This document shows, in pieces, positions 33,649 through 42,719 of a stretch of 64,000 nt of DNA. How positions within the stretch are numbered: the stretch's first letter is position 1; every line of letters starts with the position of its first letter. Below the pieces are notes generated by a model. The model made no database searches. It saw only the letters and a program-made list of their open reading frames with translations, and was not told the DNA's origin. The DNA comes from DATEOR01 sp963841425 (GTDB lineage Bacteria; Actinomycetota; Thermoleophilia; Gaiellales; Gaiellaceae). Location: contig CAWJCL010000002.1 in assembly GCA_963841425.1 (NCBI GenBank), positions 1,240,001 through 1,304,000 on the forward strand, written 5' to 3'. The translations under genes were made by a program, and so were the position numbers.

Positions 33649-36190
33649 CCTCGAACGCCTCGGCGCCGGCCGCATCGAGGGCCGCGAGCTCGAGCAGGAG
33701 ATGCGCTCGAGCTTCCTGGACTACGCGATGAGCGTCATCGTCTCGCGCGCCCTTCCCGACGTGCGCGACGGGCTCAAGCCGGTACACCGCCGGATCCTCT
33801 ACGCGATGGACGAGGGCGGCCTGCAGCCGAACCGGCCGCGGGTCAAGTCGGCAAGCGTCGTCGGCGACGTGATGAAGAACTACCACCCGCACGGCGACTC
33901 GGCGATCTACGACACCCTCGTTCGCATGGCGCAGACGTTCTCGATGCGCTATCCGCTCGTCGACCCGCAGGGGAACTTCGGGAACATCGACGACTACCCG
34001 GCCGCGGCGATGCGCTATACGGAGGCCCGCCTCGCGCGGATCGCGACCGAGCTTCTCCGCGACATCGACGCCGACACCGTTGACTTCGTCCCCAACTACG
34101 ACGAGCGCCGCCGCGAGCCCTCGGTCCTGCCGTCGCGGTTCCCCAACCTGCTTGTCAACGGAGCCGCGGGGATCGCCGTCGGCATGGCAACCAACATTCC
34201 GCCGCACAACCTGGCCGAGGTGATCGACGGGGTGGTGGCGATGATCGACGACGCCGACATCGACGTCGAACGCCTGAGCAAGTACGTGAAGGGCCCCGAC
34301 TTCCCGACCGGCGGGATCATTCTCGGCCGCGAGGGGATCCGCGAGGCGTACCGGTCCGGCCGTGGCCGCATCGTCATGCGTGCGCGGGCGCACATCGAGG
34401 AGCTGCGCGGCGGCAAGACCGCGATCATCGTCACAGAGCTCCCGTTCGGGGTGAAGAAGGGCGGCGACGCGGGCGTCATCAAGAAGGTTGCCGAGCTCGC
34501 GAACGACAAGGTTCTTCCCGAGATCTCGGACCTCGCCGACCACTCGGACAAGTCGGGGATGCGGATTCAGATCGAGCTCAAGCGCGAGGCGATTCCGCAG
34601 GTCGTCCTCAACAAGCTCTACAAGCACACGTCCCTTCAGACGACTTTCGGCTACAACGCGGTCGCGCTCGTGGACGGGGTGCCGCGAACGCTTTCGCTCC
34701 TCGAGCTCGTTCGGCACTATCTCGACTTCCAGCGCGTGGTCGTCACCCGGCGCTCCAAGTACGAGCTGCGCAAAGCCGAGGAGCGCGCGCACATCCTCGA
34801 GGGCTATCTCACCGCTCTCGACAACCTTGACGAGGTCATCGCGCTCATTCGCGGATCGGCCGATCCCGACGAGGCGCGCACCGGTCTGCAGGAGCGCTTC
34901 GAGCTCACCGAGATTCAGGCGCAGGCGATTCTCGACCTCCGCCTCCAGCGTCTCACCGGGCTCGAGCGCAAGCGGATCGAGGAGGAGTATGCCGATCTCC
35001 AGGAGCGCATCGCCGAGCTCCGCTCGATTCTCTCCGACGAAGTCCGTATCGACGGTCTCATCCGCGAGGAGCTCGCCGAGATCAAGGATCTGTACGCGAG
35101 GGGCGACGACCGGCGCACGGAGATCGTGGCCGCCGAGGGCGACCTCGAGCTCGAGGATCTCATCGCCGAGGAGGACATGGTCATCGCGATCACGCGCTCC
35201 GGCTATGTCAAGCGCCTGCCGGTGACGACCTACCGCGAGCAGCGACGTGGGGGCATCGGCGTCATGGGGATGGAGCTGAAGGACGAGGACTACATCGAGC
35301 ATCTCGTCGTCGCCTCCACCCACGACTACCTCCTCTTCTTCACCTCCGTGGGGAAGATCTACCGGCTGAAAGTGCACGAGCTCCCGCTCGGAAGCCGGCA
35401 GTCCAAGGGCCGCGCGCTCGTGAACCTGCTCCCACTGGCGCAGGGGGAGAGCGTCCGCACGCTGATCGCCACCCGGGACTTCGGCGAAGCCGAGTATCTC
35501 GTGCTTGCGACGAAGAACGGCGTCGTCAAGAAGACACGCTTCGCGGAGTACAACACCCCGCTCAAGGCCGACGGAATCATCGCGATCAAGCTGCGCGACC
35601 AGGACGAGCTCGTGGCCGTGCTGCACTCCTCCGGCGAGGACGACATCCTCATGGTCTCGCGCAAGGGGCAGGCGATCCGCTTCCACGAGAGCGCCGCGCG
35701 GCCGATGGGCCGGGCGACCGAGGGCGTGCGCGGGATGACTCTCAGAGAGGGGGACGAGGTGATCGCGGCGAGCCTGGCCGAGGACGAGGCCGACGTGCTC
35801 GTCGTGACTCGCAACGGCTTCGGCAAGCGCACCCCGATTCGCGACTATCCCGTGAAGGGACGCGGAGGGCTGGGCGTCCAGACCGTGAAGCTCACCGAGG
35901 CGCGTGGGGAGCTGGCAGGCGCGCTCGTCGTTCGCGACGGCTACCAGATCATGCTGATGTCCACGGGCGGCACGGTGATCAAGGTCCCGGTCGAGGACGT
36001 CAAGCGCCTCGGGCGTTCGACGCAGGGCGTCATCGTCATGCGCACCCGTGACGGCGAGGAGGTCTCGACCCTCGCGCCGGTGGTCGACCAGGCCGACGTG
36101 CCCGAAGCGGGCGAAGACGAGGTTCACGAGGCATCTGCCGAGGCTCCCGTGGAGGCCGAAGCCGTGGCCGAGCCCGAAGCCAGCGGGTAG
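33641..36190 (+). CDS. gyrA: DNA gyrase subunit A
   Basis: 849 residues. The breakage-reunion domain carries catalytic Tyr126 (AMRYTEARL) and the quinolone-determining stretch HPHGDSAIYD with Ser87 and Asp91, the drug-sensitive residues. The C-terminal pinwheel follows; its GyrA box reads QRRGGIG instead of QRRGGKG/RG. The tail is acidic (EAGEDEVHEASAEAPVEAEA, in parts). Introduces negative supercoils with GyrB. Confidence 0.97.
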   Translation: MSDLERLGAGRIEGRELEQEMRSSFLDYAMSVIVSRALPDVRDGLKPVHRRILYAMDEGGLQPNRPRVKSASVVGDVMKNYHPHGDSAIYDTLVRMAQTFSMRYPLVDPQGNFGNIDDYPAAAMRYTEARLARIATELLRDIDADTVDFVPNYDERRREPSVLPSRFPNLLVNGAAGIAVGMATNIPPHNLAEVIDGVVAMIDDADIDVERLSKYVKGPDFPTGGIILGREGIREAYRSGRGRIVMRARAHIEELRGGKTAIIVTELPFGVKKGGDAGVIKKVAELANDKVLPEISDLADHSDKSGMRIQIELKREAIPQVVLNKLYKHTSLQTTFGYNAVALVDGVPRTLSLLELVRHYLDFQRVVVTRRSKYELRKAEERAHILEGYLTALDNLDEVIALIRGSADPDEARTGLQERFELTEIQAQAILDLRLQRLTGLERKRIEEEYADLQERIAELRSILSDEVRIDGLIREELAEIKDLYARGDDRRTEIVAAEGDLELEDLIAEEDMVIAITRSGYVKRLPVTTYREQRRGGIGVMGMELKDEDYIEHLVVASTHDYLLFFTSVGKIYRLKVHELPLGSRQSKGRALVNLLPLAQGESVRTLIATRDFGEAEYLVLATKNGVVKKTRFAEYNTPLKADGIIAIKLRDQDELVAVLHSSGEDDILMVSRKGQAIRFHESAARPMGRATEGVRGMTLREGDEVIAASLAEDEADVLVVTRNGFGKRTPIRDYPVKGRGGLGVQTVKLTEARGELAGALVVRDGYQIMLMSTGGTVIKVPVEDVKRLGRSTQGVIVMRTRDGEEVSTLAPVVDQADVPEAGEDEVHEASAEAPVEAEAVAEPEASG

Positions 36191-36195
36191 CTACC

Positions 36196-36214
36196 TCTCC
36201 CTAAGGGGAGATTT
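36196..36214 (+). terminator. Weak terminator after gyrA
   Basis: TCTCCC (36196-36201) pairs with GGGAGA (36206-36211) across TAAG, followed by TTT. It lies six bases past the gyrA stop. Confidence 0.4.
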
Positions 36215-36295
36215 CGGCAGGATTGACTTCACAAAGCCACGGCACGGTGGTAGCTTCCCCTGAGTCGTCCCTCCCGATTCGAAACGAGTGTCTCC

Positions 36296-36613
36296 ATGGC
36301 GGTTCCACGACACGTTGACCTGCTTGAACCGATAAACCTGTCCGAGCATCTGGAGAAGGTCGAGCTCTATCTCGGTCAGGTGTGCCAGGTCGCCGGCATC
36401 TCGAAGATGCAGCTCGACTACTGGACGAACAAGGCCCAGATCCCGACGAAGGGCAAGAAACAGCGCATCTACGACATCGACGCGCTGGAGACGGTCATGC
36501 TCATCAAGCAGGGGAAGGACAAGGGCCTCAATCTCTCGACGGCGATTGAGGCGGCGAGCAAGTTCAAGGAAGAGCGCTCGCCCCGGGCAAAGCCCGGCCT
36601 CGCCACCGCCTGA
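36296..36613 (+). CDS. MerR-family helix-turn-helix protein
   Basis: 105 residues. A MerR-type DNA-binding domain is indicated by LGQVCQVAGISKMQLDYWTNKAQI (in parts VCQVAGISKMQLDYW), followed by IYDIDALETVMLIKQGKDKGLNLSTAI. There is no effector domain or metal-binding Cys, so it is a short DNA-binding protein whose targets are unknown. It follows gyrA after 105 bases with its own ATG and converges on galT. Confidence 0.8.
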   Translation: MAVPRHVDLLEPINLSEHLEKVELYLGQVCQVAGISKMQLDYWTNKAQIPTKGKKQRIYDIDALETVMLIKQGKDKGLNLSTAIEAASKFKEERSPRAKPGLATA

Positions 36614-36619
36614 CGAGGC

Positions 36620-37582
36620 TCACGCTTCGCGCAGGACGCCGGCGGCCGACTCGGGCGCGAGCGTGTTCACGAAGTAACCCGCGCCGAGCTCGAGCCCGGC
36701 CAGGACCGAGAGCCGGGGCACGATCTCCAGGTGCCAGTGCCCGAACGCGTGCAGCCACGCGTTCAGCGGGACGGCTCCTTCCGCGACATGGAGCCGGCGG
36801 ATTCCCTCGGAGAGGAGGCGCAAAGCGGCGGCGAGCTCCGGCCCCTCGAAGGGATTTCGGGTGCACTCGCGGGGCGCGACGACCATCTCGTACGGCTGCC
36901 GGCTGGCGAAGGGGCAGAGGAGAACCAGACCGTCACGCTCGTCGACGATGCGGATGCGCTGCTCGAGCTCTTCGGCAAGGACGCGGCACAGGATGCAGCC
37001 CTCCTCCGCCTCCTGCGCGGCCCGCTCCTGGGCGACGAGCGGCGGCTCTTCCTCGAGCCAGAAGAGCTGCGAGTGGCTGTGCGCGAGGCTGGCTCCGGCG
37101 GCGCGGCCCTCGTTGACGAGCGCCTGGACATAGGGGAAGCCCTGTTCGCGCGCCGCGGCCGCGCGATTCTGCCACGCGTCGGCGACGTGCCCGACTTCGC
37201 GGCCGGTGAGATCGGAGAACGTGCGCACATGTCGCGGCGAGTGGACGACGACCTCCTGCCTGCCCCGCGCAGCCCGTCTGGCGAAGAGGCCAGTCTTGTC
37301 GCCCTTGTCCGACCAGGGGCCGAACGCAGGGAACTTGTTGGGGACGACCCGCACCCACCATCCGGGGGCGTCGGCCGGGCGGCCGGCCGGCCCGATGGCG
37401 AAGGTCTCCGGAGGTGTGGCCGATTCGCGGCCGGCGCAGAACGGACAGCCGGCGACGTCGTTGCCGGATTCGTCCGCCTCAGGCCTCGCCGCGCCGGGGC
37501 GATGCGCCCGCGCGGGCGCGATGACGACCCAGCGCCCGGAGACCGGGTCGCGGCGAAGCTCCGGAGGAGTCTCGGCGTTCAG
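36620..37582 (-). CDS. galT: Galactose-1-phosphate uridylyltransferase (GalT), CTG start
   Basis: 320 residues. The N-terminal LRRDPVSGRWVVIAPARA and zinc pair CPFCAGRE, VRVVPNKFPAF, the SHSQLFWL strand and the active-site HAFGHWHLEI (His-x-His) are typical. It swaps UMP between UDP-glucose and hexose-1-phosphate. The first standard start (37354) would remove the first zinc-binding and substrate segments; the frame is open to CTG 37582, which overlaps the slipin stop as CTGA. Coupled to slipin and NfeD genes, an unexpected neighbourhood for sugar metabolism. Confidence 0.88.
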   Translation of the reverse strand: MNAETPPELRRDPVSGRWVVIAPARAHRPGAARPEADESGNDVAGCPFCAGRESATPPETFAIGPAGRPADAPGWWVRVVPNKFPAFGPWSDKGDKTGLFARRAARGRQEVVVHSPRHVRTFSDLTGREVGHVADAWQNRAAAAREQGFPYVQALVNEGRAAGASLAHSHSQLFWLEEEPPLVAQERAAQEAEEGCILCRVLAEELEQRIRIVDERDGLVLLCPFASRQPYEMVVAPRECTRNPFEGPELAAALRLLSEGIRRLHVAEGAVPLNAWLHAFGHWHLEIVPRLSVLAGLELGAGYFVNTLAPESAAGVLREA

Positions 37583-38346
37583 CTGGACTTGTCGTTCCCG
37601 CCGAGAAACGGGCGGAAGAGGTCGAGCGGGAGAGGGAGAATCAGGGTCGAGGAGCGCTCCGAGGACATCTCGAGCATGGTCTGCAGGAAGCGGAGCTGAA
37701 GCGTGATCGGGTTCTCGCTCATGACGTTGGCCGCGTCCTTGAGGCGCTCGGACGCCTGGAACTCGCCCTCGGCGGCGATGACCTTCGCGCGGCGCTCGCG
37801 CTCGGCTTCGGCCTGGCGGGCCATCGCGCGCTGCATCCCGGTCGGGATCTCGACGTCCTTGACCTCGACGATGGAGACCTTGATCCCCCAGGGCGAGGTG
37901 GCCTCGTCGATGATCTCCTGCAGGATCGCGTTGATCTTGTCGCGTTCGGAGAGGAGCTCGTCGAGGACGTGCTGGCCGAGGACGCTTCGCAGCGTCGTCT
38001 GGGAGATCTGCGAGGTGGCGACCATGAAGTTTTCGACCTGCACGATCGCCTTCTCCGGGTCGATGATCCTGAAGTAGGCGACCGCGTTCACCCGTACGGG
38101 CACGTTGTCCTTCGTGATCACCTCCTGCGGCGGGATGTTCAGGGTCACCGTGCGGAGGTCGACACGCACCATCTTGTCGACGATGGGGATGAGGAGAAAG
38201 AGGCCCGGTCCCTTCGGCGGCGAATGCAGGCGCCCCAGCCGGAAGATGACGCCCCGCTCGTATTCCCGCGTGATCCTGATCGCGGCCGAGAGCAGGAAGA
38301 GGATGATGACGACGACTGCTGCGATTGCGATGAGCGCAGCGACCAT
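37579..38346 (-). CDS. Slipin/stomatin-like SPFH membrane protein
   Basis: 255 residues. One N-terminal membrane segment (about 3-22), then an SPFH domain with EYERGVIFRLGRL, GPGLFLLIPIVD, VRVNAVAYFRI and SQTTLRSVLGQH, and a helical C-terminal half rich in Ala/Glu (MARQAEAERERRAKVIAAEG). Slipins form scaffolds in ordered membrane regions and are cleaved by or paired with NfeD proteases; the NfeD gene is directly upstream in the same operon. Confidence 0.93.
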   Translation of the reverse strand: MVAALIAIAAVVVIILFLLSAAIRITREYERGVIFRLGRLHSPPKGPGLFLLIPIVDKMVRVDLRTVTLNIPPQEVITKDNVPVRVNAVAYFRIIDPEKAIVQVENFMVATSQISQTTLRSVLGQHVLDELLSERDKINAILQEIIDEATSPWGIKVSIVEVKDVEIPTGMQRAMARQAEAERERRAKVIAAEGEFQASERLKDAANVMSENPITLQLRFLQTMLEMSSERSSTLILPLPLDLFRPFLGGNDKSS

Positions 38347-38375
38347 TGGGCTCCGTTTCCTCGGGGCTTCTTATC

Positions 38376-39695
38376 CTACGCCGTGACGGGTATCGCGGCT
38401 TCTGCCCGTCGCACGTGGATGACGAGGCCCTCGTCGATGCTCTCGACGACGACGTCTTCGCCGACGGCGATCGGCTCCGCGTCGGAGCGCGCCTGCCAAA
38501 GCTCGCCGTGGACGAACACGAGCCCGGCCGGGTCGAGCGCCTTGCGCACGACGCCCATCTGGCCGACCAGTTCCTCCTGGCCGGTCACCGGCCTCCGTCT
38601 CCGCGATTGCACGATCTTCGTGAGGGCGAAGACCATGAGGAGCGTGAAGGTGCCTGCGATGGCAAGCGCGACCCAGATCGACACTTGGTAGCCGGGCCCG
38701 GCCGGGTCGAAGAGCATGAGGGAGCCGATGACGAAGCACGCCGCGCCTGCGAGCGCGAGCGCGCCGTGGCTCATGACGAACGGCTCCGCGGCGAAGAAGG
38801 CCGCTGCGAGGAGGATCAGCAGAATCCCGGCCGCGCTGACTGGGAGCACCTGCAGGCCGAAGAAGGCGACGATCAGCGAGATCGCGCCGAAAGTCCCCGG
38901 GAAGATGAGGCCCGGGTTGAAAAGCTCGACGGTGATCCCGAGGGCTCCCAGCGAGAGAAGCAGCACGATGATGTTGGGGTCGATGATCGTGTCGAGGATC
39001 CGCTTCCAGAGCGACATGTGGATCGTCGTGACCTCCGCGCCCGCGGTGTGCAGCACGAGGCCCTTCGGCTCGGTCTTCATTCCGTCGATGTCGTTCAGAA
39101 GGGTCGGGAGGTCGGGTGCGACGACGTCGACGACGTTCTGGTCGAGCGCCTCTTCCGCGGTGAGGTTCGATGCCCGGCGGACGGCCTGCTCGGCCCACTC
39201 GGCGTTGCGCCCGTGCGTCTCCGCGAGCCCGCGGATGTAGGCGGCCGCGTCGTTGATCACCTTGCGGCGAAGGTCGCTCGGGATATTGCCGCCGCCGGTC
39301 GAGATCGGTGTGGACGAGCCGATGTTCGTGTTCGGCGCCATGGCGGCGACGTCCGCGGCCATCGTGATGAAGACCCCCGCCGAGGCGTCCCGGGATCCCT
39401 GTGGGTAGACGTAGACGACGACCGGGACCGTCGACTCGAGCTCTTTCTTGATGATGTCCCTCATCGAGGAGTCGAGCCCCCCGGGCGTGTCCATGAGGAT
39501 GACGACGGCGTCGTAGCCGTCTTCCTTCGCCTGGTCGATCGCCCCGGTCAGGTAGTCCGCGGTAACCGGGTTGATGTCGTTCTCGAACTCGACCGCGAGA
39601 ACCCGCGGAGGATCGGCTCCAGCCGCCGTCCCAGCCAGCGCGAGGGTGGCGGCGAGGGCACAGAGAAGCGCGGAAAAACCCCGCAGGAGCAGCAT
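38376..39695 (-). CDS. Long-form NfeD protein (ClpP-class membrane protease)
   Basis: About 439 residues. Signal peptide, then a ClpP-like serine protease domain with DTPGGLDSSMRDI, YVYPQGSRDASAGVFI (serine in the DASAG box) and the Lys region KVINDAAAYIRGLAE; four or five membrane segments follow and an OB-fold NfeD domain closes it (GQMGVVRKALDPAG, VFVHGELWQARS). Pairs with the slipin in membrane quality control. ATG 39695 is preferred to an in-frame TTG at 39725. Confidence 0.9.
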   Translation of the reverse strand: MLLLRGFSALLCALAATLALAGTAAGADPPRVLAVEFENDINPVTADYLTGAIDQAKEDGYDAVVILMDTPGGLDSSMRDIIKKELESTVPVVVYVYPQGSRDASAGVFITMAADVAAMAPNTNIGSSTPISTGGGNIPSDLRRKVINDAAAYIRGLAETHGRNAEWAEQAVRRASNLTAEEALDQNVVDVVAPDLPTLLNDIDGMKTEPKGLVLHTAGAEVTTIHMSLWKRILDTIIDPNIIVLLLSLGALGITVELFNPGLIFPGTFGAISLIVAFFGLQVLPVSAAGILLILLAAAFFAAEPFVMSHGALALAGAACFVIGSLMLFDPAGPGYQVSIWVALAIAGTFTLLMVFALTKIVQSRRRRPVTGQEELVGQMGVVRKALDPAGLVFVHGELWQARSDAEPIAVGEDVVVESIDEGLVIHVRRAEAAIPVTA

Positions 39696-39787
39696 CTTCG
39701 AGTGTAAGTATTCTATCAGGGTCAAGCTTTCGCTCTTGAGCGCCGAGAAGGCCTTTGTTTGCCTTCCGAGAAGGCCGCCGTACAGTG

Positions 39788-41950
39788 ATGACCCTGTTTC
39801 GCACCGCCCTCGCCGCGCTCGCGCTCGCTCTGGCCGTTCCGGCTCTCGCCCATGGAGCGGATCGGTTCGTGGTGCGCGACGAGCCTGTCTCCGCGGCGAG
39901 CGGGCTTCGCGCGCGGCAGGCGCCGCTCGAGTTCAACCTGGTCGGGCTGCACTGGAAGGGGCGCGGGAGCGTGTCGTTTCGAACCCGTTCGCGGGCCGGC
40001 GGGTGGAGCTCGTGGCGGGAGGCGGGGGCCGAGGCGGAGGACTCGCCGGACGCCGATTCGGCCGAGAGCTCGGCGCGCCGGGGCTGGAAGCTCGGGAGCC
40101 CGTACTGGACGGGCCCGGCGGCGTCGATCGAATACCGGTTCAGCGGCCGCGTCTCGAGGCTGCGTGCGTACTTCCTTTGGAGCGACCCTCGAGCGGGAAC
40201 CACTGCTCTTTCCAGACCCCTCGCCGCCCGCGCCGGACAGCCGACGATCATCCGGCGCGCGGAGTGGCGGGCCGATGAGTCGATCGTGCGCGCGAAGCCC
40301 TACTACGCCTCGGCGGTTCGCTTCGCCGTCGTCCACCATACCGCGGGGTCGAACTCCTATTCGGCCTCGGAATCGGCGGCGATCGTTCGGGGCATTGAGC
40401 GCTACCACGTGCTCGCGAACGGCTGGAACGACATCGGCTACAACTTCCTCGTCGACAAGTACGGCCAGGTCTTCGAGGGTCGGGGCGGGGGGATCGCGAA
40501 GAACGTGGTCGGCGCCCATGCCGAGGGGTTCAACACGGGCAGCACGGGCATCGCGGTGATTGGCAACTACGAGTCGCAGGCGATCTCATCCGCCGCGCGC
40601 GCCTCGCTCGTGAAGCTACTCGCCTGGCGCCTCGACGTCGCACACGTGGACCCGCTCGGCAAGCTCATGTGGACGTCCGGCGGGAACCCGCGCTTCCCGG
40701 CCGGGACGAAGGTCAATCTGCGCGCGATCTCGGGGCACCGGGACACGGGGCCGACCAGCTGTCCGGGCGGCTCCCTCTACGCCCGGCTCAACGGGATTGC
40801 GAGCGACGTCGCGGCAACGGGGTTGCCCAAGCTCTATCACCCGGTCGTCAACGGAAGCCTCGGCGGCCAGGTGCGGTTCACGGCGACGCTGACCGAGGCG
40901 CTGCCGTGGACCGTCACCATCCGTGATGCGGGCGGCGCGGTTGTCGCCACCGGAAGCGGGACGGGCGCGGCGGTCGACTGGACGTGGGATGCGTCCGCGA
41001 CCCCGTTCGGAGACTTCTCGTACGCGATCGAGGCTGGCCCCGACCTTCGGCCCGCCCGCGGGGCGGTCCGCGGCCCGCCGCCGCTCGCGGTGACGAGCCT
41101 GACCGCCAGCCCGCACGTCGTGACTCCGAACAAAGACGGAATCGGCGAGTCGACGTCGGTCTCCTTCGCGCTTTCGACCCGTGCGAGCGTCGCGGTCGAG
41201 GTTCTCGATTCCTCATCGAAGGTCGTTCGGACGCTGGCGAGCTCGTTCTCGTACAGCGCGGGCAGGGCGAACATGGTCTGGAACGGGCGCAACGCGTCCG
41301 GGCGGCTGGTTCAGGACGGCCGCTACCGCGTCCGGATCAGGGCGACCTCACCGGGTCAACAGGCACGCAAGAGCCATGGAGTTGTGGTCGATCGAACCCT
41401 GGGCCACCTCGAGATCGCTCCTACGCCCTTCTCGCCGAATGGCGACGGGAGCCTGGACGCGGCCACCATCGGCTTTCGGCTCGCCCGCCAGGCGGATGTT
41501 CGCGTGCGGATCATGGACGGCGACCGGACCGTGGCGACCGTCCACAAGCTCGGGACAGTTGCGGCCGGCGCGACATCGCTTTCCTGGGGCGGGCGCAACC
41601 GGAACGGCGCGGTCGCGGACGGTGTGTATCGCGCGCTCGTCGAGGCGACGACGACGCTCGGGACCCGGACGCTCTCGGTTCCGCTCCGGATCGACACTCG
41701 AGCCCCGGCCGTCCACATCGTCTCGGCGCACCGTCGCAAGGACGGGCGCACGGCGATTCGTCTCTGGCTGAGCGAAGCGGCGTCCCTCCGGCTCCGCTAC
41801 GGCTCGCCGGTGCTCGTCGGCCTTCGCGAGGTCAAGCGGCAGGCCGGCTACTCGCACCTCACGCTTCCGCGTGCCACGCGCGTTCGCGCTCAGGCGGACG
41901 ACGCCGCCGCGAACCTGGGCGCCCGCGTGACGGTCAAGGTCGTGGACTAG
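39788..41950 (+). CDS. Secreted N-acetylmuramoyl-L-alanine amidase/PGRP with FlgD-like repeats
   Basis: 720 residues with a signal peptide (about 1-22). The Amidase_2/PGRP domain (about 165-340) has the zinc residues VVHHTAGSN, ISGHRDTGPTSCPG and a GYNFLVDKYGQVFEGR core. Two or three FlgD-type Ig repeats follow, each with a PNKDG or PNGDG start and a WNGRNASGR-type turn (about 430-650). It probably cleaves the peptide side chain in the wall. Diverges from NfeD; converges on birA with a 4-base overlap. Confidence 0.9.
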   Translation: MTLFRTALAALALALAVPALAHGADRFVVRDEPVSAASGLRARQAPLEFNLVGLHWKGRGSVSFRTRSRAGGWSSWREAGAEAEDSPDADSAESSARRGWKLGSPYWTGPAASIEYRFSGRVSRLRAYFLWSDPRAGTTALSRPLAARAGQPTIIRRAEWRADESIVRAKPYYASAVRFAVVHHTAGSNSYSASESAAIVRGIERYHVLANGWNDIGYNFLVDKYGQVFEGRGGGIAKNVVGAHAEGFNTGSTGIAVIGNYESQAISSAARASLVKLLAWRLDVAHVDPLGKLMWTSGGNPRFPAGTKVNLRAISGHRDTGPTSCPGGSLYARLNGIASDVAATGLPKLYHPVVNGSLGGQVRFTATLTEALPWTVTIRDAGGAVVATGSGTGAAVDWTWDASATPFGDFSYAIEAGPDLRPARGAVRGPPPLAVTSLTASPHVVTPNKDGIGESTSVSFALSTRASVAVEVLDSSSKVVRTLASSFSYSAGRANMVWNGRNASGRLVQDGRYRVRIRATSPGQQARKSHGVVVDRTLGHLEIAPTPFSPNGDGSLDAATIGFRLARQADVRVRIMDGDRTVATVHKLGTVAAGATSLSWGGRNRNGAVADGVYRALVEATTTLGTRTLSVPLRIDTRAPAVHIVSAHRRKDGRTAIRLWLSEAASLRLRYGSPVLVGLREVKRQAGYSHLTLPRATRVRAQADDAAANLGARVTVKVVD

Positions 41951-42699
41951 CGCTCGAACGCGATCTCGCCGGACTCGACCGCACGTTGCTCGCCGCCGAC
42001 GTCGACGAGGAAACGGCCGTCCCGGTCGATCTTGACCCCGACGCCGCTCTCTCCGTTGACGGCGATTCGCCGGCCGCGGAGGAAGTCGCGCGACCCGAGG
42101 CTGTCGTAGACGCCGTCGAGGCCGCGCTCGCGCCAGGCGTCGTAGTTCTTCTCGAGCCGGTCGAGGATCGCCGCGAGAAGTGGTCCGCGCTCGCGCTTGA
42201 TCCCGTCACTCGTGTAGAGACTCCCGGCAGCGACGTTCGCGTCCTGGGGCAGGTCGCCGCGCTCCTGGTTGACGTTCACGCCGATGCCCAAGGCGACCGC
42301 GCCCTCGGCGGCCTCGGCCAGGATGCCGGCCACCTTGCGCCGGTTCAGCATGACGTCGTTCGGCCACTTGACCTGGACGGCGAGCGCGACGGCTCCCTCG
42401 ATCGCCTCCGCCACCGCGGTTCCCGCGACGAGGGAGAGCTCGGAGACGACCCGGTCTCGTGGGGGGCGCAGGAGGAGCGAGCAGAGAATCGCAGTTCCCG
42501 GCGGCGCGTTCCAGCTACGCCCGAGCCGCCCGCGCCCCTGCGTCTGCTTCTCGCACAGGGCGATCGCCCCCTCGGGCAGGTCGGCCCCGAGGAGCTCCTG
42601 CGTGGAGTCGCAGCTCGCCTCGTAGAGGTACGGATGCCCGAAGCGGCCGGTCAAGAACCGCTCGACATGCTCCGGCGCAAGCGAGTCCTCCCGGGTCAC
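41947..42699 (-). CDS. birA: Biotin-[acetyl-CoA-carboxylase] ligase BirA (no DNA-binding domain)
   Basis: 250 residues. The ligase motif QTQGRGRLGRSWNAPPG, VKWPNDVMLNRRKVAGIL and GIGVNVNQ are all present; the first 20 residues carry no helix-turn-helix, so it is a group I enzyme that biotinylates but does not repress. Upstream of the fatty-acid cluster that includes accA and accD, whose biotinyl partner it must modify. Divergent from the ECF sigma gene with a 20-base gap. Confidence 0.93.
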   Translation of the reverse strand: MTREDSLAPEHVERFLTGRFGHPYLYEASCDSTQELLGADLPEGAIALCEKQTQGRGRLGRSWNAPPGTAILCSLLLRPPRDRVVSELSLVAGTAVAEAIEGAVALAVQVKWPNDVMLNRRKVAGILAEAAEGAVALGIGVNVNQERGDLPQDANVAAGSLYTSDGIKRERGPLLAAILDRLEKNYDAWRERGLDGVYDSLGSRDFLRGRRIAVNGESGVGVKIDRDGRFLVDVGGEQRAVESGEIAFER

Positions 42700-42704
42700 T
42701 GCAC

Positions 42705-42710
42705 TAGACT
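42705..42710 (+). promoter_or_regulatory. Candidate -10 (TAGACT) for the ECF sigma gene
   Basis: TAGACT ends 9 bases before the GTG at 42720, giving a leaderless or near-leaderless message. The same GCACTAGACT ten-mer occurs before the M28-like gene (8496-8505). Confidence 0.45.
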
Positions 42711-42719
42711 ATCTTCGCC

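Noticed and set aside
33215..36127. A 970-codon open frame antisense to gyrB/gyrA, and similar long antisense frames opposite dnaA, gyrB and polX
   Set aside because: Long antisense frames are expected in DNA this GC-rich. Their translations are Asp/Arg/Val-rich with no domain motifs, and the sense genes are certain.
36220..36255. TTGACT...TAGCTT as a promoter for the MerR-like gene
   Set aside because: The two hexamers are about 22 bases apart, too far for a normal sigma-70 promoter.
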